64,000 nt of DNA, from NCBI GenBank assembly GCA_934648845.1, contig CAKUFS010000003.1, positions 1 through 64,000 on the forward strand. The letters run 5' to 3'. The notes under the pieces were generated by a model, which saw nothing but the letters and a program-made list of their open reading frames with translations, was not told where the DNA came from and ran no database searches. Both the position numbers and the translations under genes were made by a program. Every line of letters begins with the position of its first letter. Position 1 is the first letter of the stretch. Source of the stretch: an uncultured Eggerthellaceae bacterium. Lineage in GTDB: Bacteria; Actinomycetota; Coriobacteriia; Coriobacteriales; Eggerthellaceae. Below, one piece after another: positions 51,476 to 58,620 of this stretch.

Positions 51476-51550
51476 GCCTGTGTGGCTCAGGGGTAGAGCA
51501 CATCCTTGGTAAGGATGAGGCCAGCGGTTCAAATCCGCTCACAGGCTCCA
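51476..51550 (+). tRNA. tRNA-Thr (GGT)
   Basis: 75 nt. Acceptor GCCTGTG / CACAGGC, anticodon GGT in CTTGGTAAG, T-arm GCGGTTCAAATCCGC, CCA encoded. Confidence 0.95.
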
Positions 51551-51584
51551 TTTGATTACTTCGGTTTAATCCGAGTTTGATAAT

Positions 51585-51661
51585 GGCGGTGTAGCTCAGT
51601 TGGTTAGAGCACACGGTTCATACCCGTGGCGTCACTGGTTCGAATCCAGTCACCGCTACCA
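51585..51661 (+). tRNA. tRNA-Met (CAT)
   Basis: 77 nt. Acceptor GGCGGTG / CACCGCT with a G-U closing pair, anticodon CAT in GTTCATACC, CCA encoded. The paired position 1-72 points to an elongator tRNA. Confidence 0.92.
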
Positions 51662-51747
51662 TTTTAGATAGATCGCGCCCGTCAGGGCGCGTGTTTTATC
51701 ATCTTGAAAAAGATGACCCTATCCGATTTATGAGGAAGGATTGAAAA

Positions 51748-52950
51748 ATGGCAAAAGAAACATTTCATCGTGGTAAGCCCCATGTAAACATCGGCACCAT
51801 CGGCCATGTTGACCATGGTAAGACCACTCTTACCGCTGCTATCTCCAAGACCCTGTCTATGAACGACGGTTCTCACGGTACTGCTCATGCAGACTTCACC
51901 GCTTTCGATCAGATCGACAAGGCTCCTGAAGAGCGCGAGCGCGGTATTACGATCTCCATTGCTCACATTGAGTACGAGACCGACAAGCGTCACTACGCAC
52001 ACGTTGACTGCCCCGGCCATGCTGACTACGTCAAGAACATGATCACCGGTGCTGCTCAGATGGACGGTGCTATCCTGGTTATCGCTGCTACCGACGGCCC
52101 CATGGCTCAGACTCGTGAGCACATCCTGTTGGCCCGCCAGGTTGGCGTTCCTTACATCGTTGTCTTCCTGAACAAGTGCGACATGGTTGACGACGAAGAG
52201 CTCATCGAGCTCGTTGAGATGGAAGTTCGTGAGCTTCTGGACTCCTACGAGTTCCCGGGAGACGACACCCCCATCATCCGCGGTTCTGCTTTGAAGGCTC
52301 TGGAAGGCGATCCGGTTTGGCAGGAGAAGATTTGGGAGCTCATGGATGCAGTTGATACCTACATCCCCACTCCCGAGCGCGACGTTGACAAGCCCTTCTT
52401 GATGGCTGTTGAAGACACCATGACCATCACCGGTCGTGGCACCGTTGCTACCGGTCGTGTTGAGCGCGGCGTTCTGCACATGAACGATCCTCTGGAAATC
52501 GTTGGTATCAAGGACACCACCACCACGGTTTGCACGGGTATCGAAATGTTCCGCAAGCTGCTCGACGAAGCTGAGGCTGGCGACAACATCGGTTGCTTGC
52601 TCCGCGGCATCAAGCGCGAGGACATCGTTCGTGGCCAGGTTCTCTGCAAGCCCGGTACCGTTACTCCTCACACCAAGTTCGAGGGCCAGGTTTACATTCT
52701 GACCAAGGAAGAGGGCGGCCGTCACACCTCCTTCGTTTCTGGCTATCGTCCTCAGTTCTACTTCCGCACTACCGACGTGACTGGCGTTGTGGAGCTGCCT
52801 GAGGGTGTCGAAATGGTTATGCCTGGCGACAACGTTACCATCATTGGCGAACTGATTCACCCCATCGCTATGGAAGAGGGTCTGAAGTTCGCTATCCGCG
52901 AAGGTGGCCGCACCGTTGGTTCTGGTAAGGTTACCAAGATCATCGCGTAG
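51748..52950 (+). CDS. tuf: Translation elongation factor Tu
   Basis: 400 residues. GTPase motifs [17 protein letters not shown] and NKCD are followed by the beta-barrel domains ending in [12 protein letters not shown]. It brings aminoacyl-tRNA to the ribosome. The ATG follows GAGGAAGGATTGAAAA. Codon choice is strongly biased. tuf here heads a tuf-rpmG-trnW-secE-nusG-rplK-rplA string and lies behind a tRNA cluster rather than behind fusA, which is not in the window. Confidence 0.98.
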   Translation: MAKETFHRGKPHVNIGTIGHVDHGKTTLTAAISKTLSMNDGSHGTAHADFTAFDQIDKAPEERERGITISIAHIEYETDKRHYAHVDCPGHADYVKNMITGAAQMDGAILVIAATDGPMAQTREHILLARQVGVPYIVVFLNKCDMVDDEELIELVEMEVRELLDSYEFPGDDTPIIRGSALKALEGDPVWQEKIWELMDAVDTYIPTPERDVDKPFLMAVEDTMTITGRGTVATGRVERGVLHMNDPLEIVGIKDTTTTVCTGIEMFRKLLDEAEAGDNIGCLLRGIKREDIVRGQVLCKPGTVTPHTKFEGQVYILTKEEGGRHTSFVSGYRPQFYFRTTDVTGVVELPEGVEMVMPGDNVTIIGELIHPIAMEEGLKFAIREGGRTVGSGKVTKIIA

Positions 52951-52972
52951 TTTGCTACTTATTGCATAAGAC

Positions 52973-53003
52973 GAAGGGGTTCGTCTTAGATGAACCCCTT
53001 CTC
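52973..53003 (+). terminator. Weak hairpin after tuf
   Basis: GAAGGGGTTC / GAACCCCTTC with a 9-nt loop followed by TCTTG. The poor T-run suggests partial termination, leaving rpmG and later genes partly dependent on read-through. Confidence 0.5.
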
Positions 53004-53058
53004 TTGAAATTCATGTGCAGCTTCGCAAGCACAGCCCGTATCGGTAAAAGGAGAATTC

Positions 53059-53208
53059 ATGCGTACTTTGGTCACCATGGCCTGCACTGAGTGCAAGCGC
53101 CGCAATTACACGACCAAAAAGAACAAGCAGAACAACCCTGACCGTATCGAGTTGAAGAAGTACTGCAAGTGGTGTGGACATCACACCCTGCATCGTGAGA
53201 CTCGATAA
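53059..53208 (+). CDS. rpmG: 50S ribosomal protein L33, zinc-binding form
   Basis: 49 residues, complete. CTECKRR and CKWCGHH keep all four cysteines, so this is the zinc-containing (C+) paralogue. Start ATG follows AAAAGGAGAATTC. Its place before tRNA-Trp and secE is the common bacterial arrangement. Confidence 0.96.
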   Translation: MRTLVTMACTECKRRNYTTKKNKQNNPDRIELKKYCKWCGHHTLHRETR

Positions 53209-53230
53209 GTAGTCAAGGAAACAGGAATAC

Positions 53231-53306
53231 AGGCCAGTAGTTCAATTGGTAGAGCAGCGGTCTCCAAAACCGCAAGTTGTGGGTTCGAGTCCTACCTGGC
53301 CTGCCA
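53231..53306 (+). tRNA. tRNA-Trp (CCA)
   Basis: 76 nt. Acceptor AGGCCAG / CTGGCCT, anticodon CCA in TCTCCAAAA, T-loop GGTTCGAGTCC, CCA encoded. It sits between rpmG and secE, as in many bacteria. Confidence 0.96.
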
Positions 53307-53384
53307 GCTTGTTTGTTAGAGCAGCCTTAGGGGCTGCTTCTTTGGCGTTAAGTAGTATTAATAAAATCGGTCGTAAGGATAAAA

Positions 53385-53804
53385 ATGGCTCAGAAATCAA
53401 AGACTCAGCGAGCAAAAGCATCTGCTGCCCGTGCAGCCCGTAAGCAAGCTCGCGAGTTAGAGTCTCAAAAAGAGCAGGAAGCACAATCTGTTGCTGACGA
53501 CTCTTCCAAGAAGACCAAGACTAGTTTGTTTAAGAAGAGCGAAGAGTCTAAGCCGGCTCAAGCTGCTTCTGGTGCTGAGAAAAAGCAAAAGAAAGAAGAA
53601 AAGAAGCCCAAGAAAGAACGCTTTGTTTTCCTGAAGGAAGTTCGTTCGGAAATGAAGCGCGTAACGTGGCCCACCAAGCAAGAAGTGCTTCGTTGGAGCG
53701 TTGTGGTGGTTGCTGCTTTGCTGTTCTTCGGCGTTTACGTTGCACTGCTTGACAATGCAATCGTAACTCCTCTTCTTGTTCTTGTCTCGAGCTTGGGAGC
53801 GTAG
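53385..53804 (+). CDS. secE: Preprotein translocase subunit SecE
   Basis: 139 residues. The first 80 are a highly charged Lys/Glu/Ala extension; the conserved part is FLKEVRSEMKRVTWPTKQEV followed by one transmembrane helix (VVVVAALLFFGVYVALLD). SecE clamps SecY in the export channel. nusG begins 7 nt after it. The N-terminal extension is long, as often in Actinobacteria. Confidence 0.95.
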   Translation: MAQKSKTQRAKASAARAARKQARELESQKEQEAQSVADDSSKKTKTSLFKKSEESKPAQAASGAEKKQKKEEKKPKKERFVFLKEVRSEMKRVTWPTKQEVLRWSVVVVAALLFFGVYVALLDNAIVTPLLVLVSSLGA

Positions 53805-53811
53805 GTAGAAT

Positions 53812-54342
53812 ATGTCCAAGAAATGGTATGTGCTTCACACCTATTCTGGATACGAGAACAAGGTCAAAGCTGCCCTTGAAACGCGTATTGAGACCATGGG
53901 TCTGGAGAACAACATCTTTGGTATCGAGATCCCAACTCAGGTTGTTGCCGAAATCAAAGATGGCGGCAAGCGCGTAGAAAGCGAAAAGAAAGTTTTCCCG
54001 GGCTACGTTCTTGTTCGTATGGAACTTGATGATCGCAGCTGGGCTGCGGTTCGCAGCACTCCCGGCGTAACGGGTTTTGTTGGTAGCCAGGGCAATCCGG
54101 CACCCCTCACGCGTGAGGAATACAACAAAATCATGAAGCGCACCAGCAAAGAAACCCCCAAGAAGGTTTCCACGAATTTGGAAGCCGGCATGGTTGTCAA
54201 GGTTTCTTCTGGTCCTTTGGCGGACTTCGATGGTGTTATTTCCGAAGTTCAGCCCGAAGCCGGCAAAGTCAAAGTTCTTGTTTCCATCTTTGGACGCGAA
54301 ACCCCCGTTGAACTTGCTTTTGATCAGGTTTCAAAGATTTAA
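53812..54342 (+). CDS. nusG: Transcription termination/antitermination factor NusG
   Basis: 176 residues. NGN domain from [20 protein letters not shown] to GVTGFVG, and the KOW domain ([19 protein letters not shown]). It links RNA polymerase with Rho or the ribosome. Immediately behind secE and before rplK. Confidence 0.97.
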   Translation: MSKKWYVLHTYSGYENKVKAALETRIETMGLENNIFGIEIPTQVVAEIKDGGKRVESEKKVFPGYVLVRMELDDRSWAAVRSTPGVTGFVGSQGNPAPLTREEYNKIMKRTSKETPKKVSTNLEAGMVVKVSSGPLADFDGVISEVQPEAGKVKVLVSIFGRETPVELAFDQVSKI

Positions 54343-54457
54343 GACGATAACACGTGCATCGTTTTGCGCCCGAGTGGACCGGGGCTTCTCGCAAAGGATG
54401 TTTAGTTGATAGAACGTGTTAGTAACATTTTGCAGCGTAACTGAAAGGTAGTTCGCA

Positions 54458-54946
54458 ATGGCTGAAAAGAAAGTCACTGGATTTGTAAAGTTGCAAATCC
54501 CTGCCGGCAAGGCAAATCCTGCGCCTCCGGTTGGCCCCGCGTTGGGCTCTAAGGGTGTTAACATCATGCAGTTCTGCCAGGCATTCAATGCTCAGACTGC
54601 TGACAAGGGTGACACCATCGTTCCTGTTGAGATCACCGTCTACGAGGACAAGTCTTTCACCTTTATCTGCAAGACCGCTCCTGCAGCCGTTCTGATCAAG
54701 CAGGCTTTGGGCATTAAGTCCGGTTCTGGCATTCCCCAGCTGCAGGCTGTTGGCACTTTGACCGAAGAGCAGCTGCGCACCATCGCTGAGACTAAGATGC
54801 CTGACCTCAACGCCAATACGGTTGAGGCTGCAATGGAAATCATTGCAGGCACCGCTCGCTCCATGGGCGTTCGTATTGAAGGTCGCGAGATGAAGAAGAA
54901 GTACGTGCCTTCCAAGAAGGTTGCTGCTATGCTCGCTGGCAAGTAA
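54458..54946 (+). CDS. rplK: 50S ribosomal protein L11
   Basis: 162 residues, slightly longer than the usual 141 through a C-terminal extension. Marks: [20 protein letters not shown] and KSGSGIP. It forms the GTPase-associated centre with L10. ATG follows GAAAGGTAGTTCGCA. Confidence 0.97.
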   Translation: MAEKKVTGFVKLQIPAGKANPAPPVGPALGSKGVNIMQFCQAFNAQTADKGDTIVPVEITVYEDKSFTFICKTAPAAVLIKQALGIKSGSGIPQLQAVGTLTEEQLRTIAETKMPDLNANTVEAAMEIIAGTARSMGVRIEGREMKKKYVPSKKVAAMLAGK

Positions 54947-55011
54947 TTTACTTGCTTCTTATGTAAGTGGAAGGGTTAGCCACACCCGCCATTACCACGA
55001 AAGGAATTGAA

Positions 55012-55722
55012 ATGGCAAAGAAATCTAAGAACATGCGCGCTGCGCTTGCCAAGATGCCCGAAGCTCCTATTGCTCCGCTGGCTGCTGCAACTTTGCTGAA
55101 GGAAGTTGCTACCGCTAAGTTTGACGAGACCGTTGTTGCGGACTTCCGTCTGGGCGTTGATACCCGTAAGGCTGACCAGCAGCTGCGTGGTATGATCAGC
55201 CTTCCCAATGGCTCTGGTAAGACCGTTCGCGTTGCTGTTTTCGCTGAAGGCGAACTCGCTCGTGCTGCCGAGGCTGCTGGCGCCGACATCGTTGGTTCCG
55301 ACGATCTGGTTGCTGACATCCAGGCTGGCAACATCAACTTTGATGCTGCTGTTGCTACTCCCGAAATGATGGCCAAGGTTGGTCGTTTGGGTAAGATCTT
55401 GGGCCCCCGCGGCTTGATGCCCAACCCCAAGCTGGGTACCGTCACCAAGGATGTTGCTAAGGCTATCAGCGAACTCAAGGGTGGCAAGGTTGAGTATCGT
55501 GCAGACCGTTTCGGTATTGCTCACGTAATCATTGGTAAGGTCAGCTTCACCGCTGAGCAGCTTGCTGAGAACTACGGTGCAATCTACGATGAGATCCTGC
55601 GCATGAAGCCTGCTTCTGCAAAGGGTAAGTACGTTAAGTCCATCACTATTTCGTCCACGATGGGCCCCGGCATTGACGTTGACCCTGCCGTTACGCGCAA
55701 CTACACTGTTGCTGCTGAATAA
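55012..55722 (+). CDS. rplA: 50S ribosomal protein L1
   Basis: 236 residues. Typical regions [31 protein letters not shown] and [13 protein letters not shown]1 forms the mobile stalk and in many bacteria represses its own operon. ATG 55012 follows GAAAGGAATTGAA. rplJ-rplL do not follow; they lie 42 kb away at 12.5 kb. Confidence 0.97.
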   Translation: MAKKSKNMRAALAKMPEAPIAPLAAATLLKEVATAKFDETVVADFRLGVDTRKADQQLRGMISLPNGSGKTVRVAVFAEGELARAAEAAGADIVGSDDLVADIQAGNINFDAAVATPEMMAKVGRLGKILGPRGLMPNPKLGTVTKDVAKAISELKGGKVEYRADRFGIAHVIIGKVSFTAEQLAENYGAIYDEILRMKPASAKGKYVKSITISSTMGPGIDVDPAVTRNYTVAAE

Positions 55723-55741
55723 CGTTCTATCACATATTTTG

Positions 55742-55775
55742 GAAAAGACCTGCTTCGGCGGGTCTTTTCTTTTTT
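55742..55775 (+). terminator. Terminator after rplA
   Basis: AAAAGACC-TGCTTCGGC-GGGTCTTTT then CTTTTTT, 20 nt after the stop codon. Confidence 0.9.
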
Positions 55776-55907
55776 CGGAAGTGGGGAAGGGGTGTCGGTT
55801 GTTTGTTGCTGGATTCGTTTCACAGCGTCTTAGTGCCTCGGCTCGTGCGGTATCAATTGCTCGTATTCAAATAAAAACAGAGCTGGATATTAAATTTCGA
55901 TAATAGC

Positions 55908-55978
55908 AACACTCTAGGCAAACATCAGGTGTTGGAGTAAAGTACCTTTCGCACATTAAGCCTAGCCGCTAGCTGGGC
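55908..55978 (+). promoter_or_regulatory. Structured leader of metY, candidate riboswitch
   Basis: AACAC (55908-55912) pairs with GTGTT (55929-55933). Inside that loop CTAGGC (55914-55919) can pair with GCCTAG (55960-55965), an H-type pseudoknot. GCCTAG also forms the 5' strand of a 7-bp hairpin (55960-55978) next to the ribosome binding site, so the two folds exclude each other. It is not a SAM-I sequence. A promoter box GATAAT lies at 55899-55904. Confidence 0.4.
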
Positions 55979-56001
55979 ATTACTTTGAAAGGAAATTCAT
56001 C

Positions 56002-57285
56002 ATGGCTCAGTATAAGTTTGAAACGCTTCAGCTCCACGTTGGCCAAGAACAGGCCGACCCCGCAACCGACTCCCGTGCCGTACCCATCTATCAAACCACC
56101 TCGTATGTATTCCATGACTCTCAGCATGCCGCCGATCGCTTTAGCTTGGCTGATTCGGGCAACATTTACGGTCGTTTGACGAACTCCACCCAGGGCGTGT
56201 TCGAAGAGCGTATTGCGGCGCTCGAAGGCGGCACCGCAGCGCTTGCTGTTGCTTCTGGTGCTGCCGCCATTACGTACGCCATTCAGGCGCTCGCAAAAGC
56301 AGGTGACCATGTTGTAGCGCAAAAGACCATCTATGGCGGCACGTACAACCTGCTTGCGCACACGTTGCGCTCCTTCGGCGCGGAGACCACGTTTGTCGAT
56401 GCTCACAACTTGGATGAAATCGAGGCGGCAATTCGCCCGAATACGAAGGTTGTGTGGCTGGAAACGCTTGGCAACCCGAATTCTGACATTCCCAACATCG
56501 ACAAAATTGCAGCGCTGGCTCATGCCCATAACATTCCCGTTGCGGTTGACAACACGTTCGGCACGCCGTTTCTGATCCGTCCGCTTGAACATGGTGCGGA
56601 TATCGTGGTTCACTCTGCAACGAAGTTCATTGGCGGCCACGGCACCAGCTTGGGTGGCGTTATTGTTGATGGCGGCTCCTTCGATTGGGCGGCTCAGGCC
56701 GATCGTTACCCCGAAATTGCGAAGCCGAACCCCAGCTACCACGGTGTTTCGTTCGCGCAGGCTGCCGGCCCCGCTGCATTCGTGACGTACATTCGCGCCA
56801 TTCTGCTGCGCGACCAGGGCGCTTGCATTAGCCCCTTCAACGCCTTCTTGCTGCTGCAGGGCGTCGAGACGCTTTCTCTTCGTATTGAGCGCCATGTGGA
56901 AAACACGAAGAAGGTTGTGGAGTTCCTGGCGAACCACCCCAAGGTTGAGAAAGTCAACCATCCCAGCTTGCCCGAGCATCCCGATCACGAGCTGTATCAG
57001 GAGTATTTCCCGAACGGCGGCGCCAGCATTTTCACGTTCAATATCAAGGGCGGCCGCGAAGAAGCGTGGCGTTTCATTGACAACCTGCAGATTTTCAGCT
57101 TGCTGGCAAACGTTGCTGATGTGAAGAGCCTGGTCATTCATCCGGCCACCACAACGCATGCGCAGCTCACCGATGAAGAGCTGGCGGACCAGAACATCTA
57201 CCAGAACACGATTCGCTTGAGCATTGGCACCGAGCACATCGATGACATTATTGCTGACTTAGAGCGCGGTTTCGCGGCAATTTAA
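56002..57285 (+). CDS. metY: O-acetylhomoserine sulfhydrylase
   Basis: 427 residues of the Cys/Met-metabolism PLP enzymes. The PLP lysine is K208 in HSATKFIGGHG; other marks are YGRLTNST, DNTFGTPFLIRPLEHGAD and the C-terminal RLSIGTEHIDD. It makes homocysteine from O-acetylhomoserine and sulfide (or cysteine-type products). Length and the insert after K208 favour MetY over MetB/MetC. ATG follows GAAAGGAAATTCATC. The structured leader suggests control by a methionine-cycle metabolite. Confidence 0.92.
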   Translation: MAQYKFETLQLHVGQEQADPATDSRAVPIYQTTSYVFHDSQHAADRFSLADSGNIYGRLTNSTQGVFEERIAALEGGTAALAVASGAAAITYAIQALAKAGDHVVAQKTIYGGTYNLLAHTLRSFGAETTFVDAHNLDEIEAAIRPNTKVVWLETLGNPNSDIPNIDKIAALAHAHNIPVAVDNTFGTPFLIRPLEHGADIVVHSATKFIGGHGTSLGGVIVDGGSFDWAAQADRYPEIAKPNPSYHGVSFAQAAGPAAFVTYIRAILLRDQGACISPFNAFLLLQGVETLSLRIERHVENTKKVVEFLANHPKVEKVNHPSLPEHPDHELYQEYFPNGGASIFTFNIKGGREEAWRFIDNLQIFSLLANVADVKSLVIHPATTTHAQLTDEELADQNIYQNTIRLSIGTEHIDDIIADLERGFAAI

Positions 57286-57369
57286 CATTCCTTTTCTGCA
57301 CTTTTCCGCACGATGCGGCCATGCGGTGTATACTTTCCCTGATAAAAATTAGAGAAAGGCATGCATCGT

Positions 57370-58143
57370 ATGGCTGTTATTAAAAAGAACCCCGCGCAGA
57401 TCGAGGCCATGAAGGAAGCGGGTCGTATTTCCGCGAAGGTTTTGCGCGAAGTGGGCAGAAGAATTGAGCCGGGCATTTCCACGTTGGAGCTGGACAACAT
57501 TGCCGAGACCATCATTCGTTTGGAAGGTGGCATTCCCGCGTTCAAGGGGTACGGTGGTTTCCCCGGCTCTATCTGCGCTTCTATCAACGAGGAAATTGTT
57601 CACGGTATTCCGTCTGCAACGCGTATTCTGCACGATGGCGATATCATTTCCATTGACACGGGCGCAATCGTTGACGGCTGGGTTGGCGACAACGCGTGGA
57701 CGTATGCAGTTGGCAAAATCTCCGAAGAAAAGCAGCGCTTGCTGGATGTTACGGAGAAGTGCATGTGGGCGGCGCTTGACGCGGCGCGTGTGGGCAACCG
57801 TCTGGGCGATATTGGCGCGGCGTGTCAAGAGATTGCAGAAGCGGCAGGTTATGGCGTGGTGCGCGAATATGTGGGCCACGGCATTGGCCACGACATGCAC
57901 GAAGATCCCAACGTTCCGAACTGGGGACGCAAGCACACGGGATTGAAGCTGGAGGCCGGTATGGTGCTGGCAATTGAGCCCATGATCAACATGGGTACCG
58001 AAAAAACGCGCCAGATGCCCGATGGTTGGCTGGTGTGCACGCGCGATGGCAAACCGTCCGCGCATTTCGAGAAGACCGTTGCCATTACGGAAGACGGGCC
58101 TCTGATCCTAACCACCGAGCCCATGCATCGCCGCCCGATGTAG
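57370..58143 (+). CDS. map: Methionine aminopeptidase, type I
   Basis: 257 residues. Metal ligands are visible in SIDTGAIVDGWVGDNAWT (two Asp), GHGIGHDMHEDP (His), AIEPMIN (Glu) and HFEKTVAIT (Glu). It removes N-terminal Met from new proteins. ATG 57370 is better spaced from AGAAAGG than the ATG nine bases upstream. It follows metY by 84 nt with a TATACT box between, so it probably has its own promoter. Confidence 0.95.
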   Translation: MAVIKKNPAQIEAMKEAGRISAKVLREVGRRIEPGISTLELDNIAETIIRLEGGIPAFKGYGGFPGSICASINEEIVHGIPSATRILHDGDIISIDTGAIVDGWVGDNAWTYAVGKISEEKQRLLDVTEKCMWAALDAARVGNRLGDIGAACQEIAEAAGYGVVREYVGHGIGHDMHEDPNVPNWGRKHTGLKLEAGMVLAIEPMINMGTEKTRQMPDGWLVCTRDGKPSAHFEKTVAITEDGPLILTTEPMHRRPM

Positions 58144-58174
58144 GTGTGCCTGATGTAGGCGCGCGAAGGGTCCG

Positions 58175-58207
58175 TTGTTGACAAATTACCCCACCTTTTG
58201 TCAACAA
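58175..58207 (+). repeat. 33-nt palindrome, copy 5
   Basis: Perfect copy, 31 nt after the map stop codon, gene-sense orientation. The distance equals that of copy 1 from the DUF47 stop. Confidence 0.95.
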
Positions 58208-58436
58208 TTGCGAAGTCGGGGATGGGGTTTGTGTTGTTGCTTTCGATCCGATTCTGGTGCTGGGAAGAAAATATTGGCATAAACTCTCAATTATTTTCGA
58301 TTTTTAGTCAAGTGGCGTGCCCAGGCTGGGCGCGCCACTTGCATTTCCCCAGGTCGTAATTCCTGGGGAAGGGGAAGAGGTTGATTTTGGTTCCCTTGCC
58401 GCCACGCTACCAAAAAATGTTTGAATCCTTCTTCAT

Positions 58437-58469
58437 TTGTTGACAAAAGGTGGGGTAATTTGTCAACAT
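58437..58469 (-). repeat. 33-nt palindrome, copy 6
   Basis: Inverted relative to copy 5, one change at its last base. It does not follow a stop codon; it forms a facing pair with copy 5, as copy 2 does with copy 1. Confidence 0.93.
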
Positions 58470-58514
58470 TTAGCAACAACGGATGCACCTTGTGGCGCAA
58501 AATCGTCGCGTAGA

Positions 58515-58574
58515 TGGGACACGTGTCCCAATCTTGCTTTTGGGCGCGAAATACGCTCCTGACCTCTGTATACT
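58515..58574 (+). promoter_or_regulatory. Operator-like palindrome and promoter of the BspA-like gene
   Basis: TGGGACACGTGTCCCA (58515-58530) is a perfect 16-bp palindrome. It lies 38 bp before a TATACT -10 box (58569-58574), with no good -35. An activator binding site is a reasonable reading. Confidence 0.5.
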
Positions 58575-58620
58575 GTAAGCAGTGGTACTGGCATCGCTTA
58601 CAGAAAGAGGTGGACAGACA

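Larger units (their letters stand above)
58144..58620. other. Intergenic region upstream of the BspA-like gene
   Basis: 477 bp. It holds palindrome copies 5 and 6, two hairpins (58309-58341, CAAGTGGCG / CGCCACTTG; 58344-58370, TTCCCCAGG / CCTGGGGAA), a 16-bp perfect palindrome and a TATACT box (58569-58574). No gene is seen. Confidence 0.7.

Noticed and set aside
55908..55978. SAM-I riboswitch upstream of metY
   Set aside because: The characteristic SAM-I core and four-way junction are absent; only a pseudoknot candidate remains.
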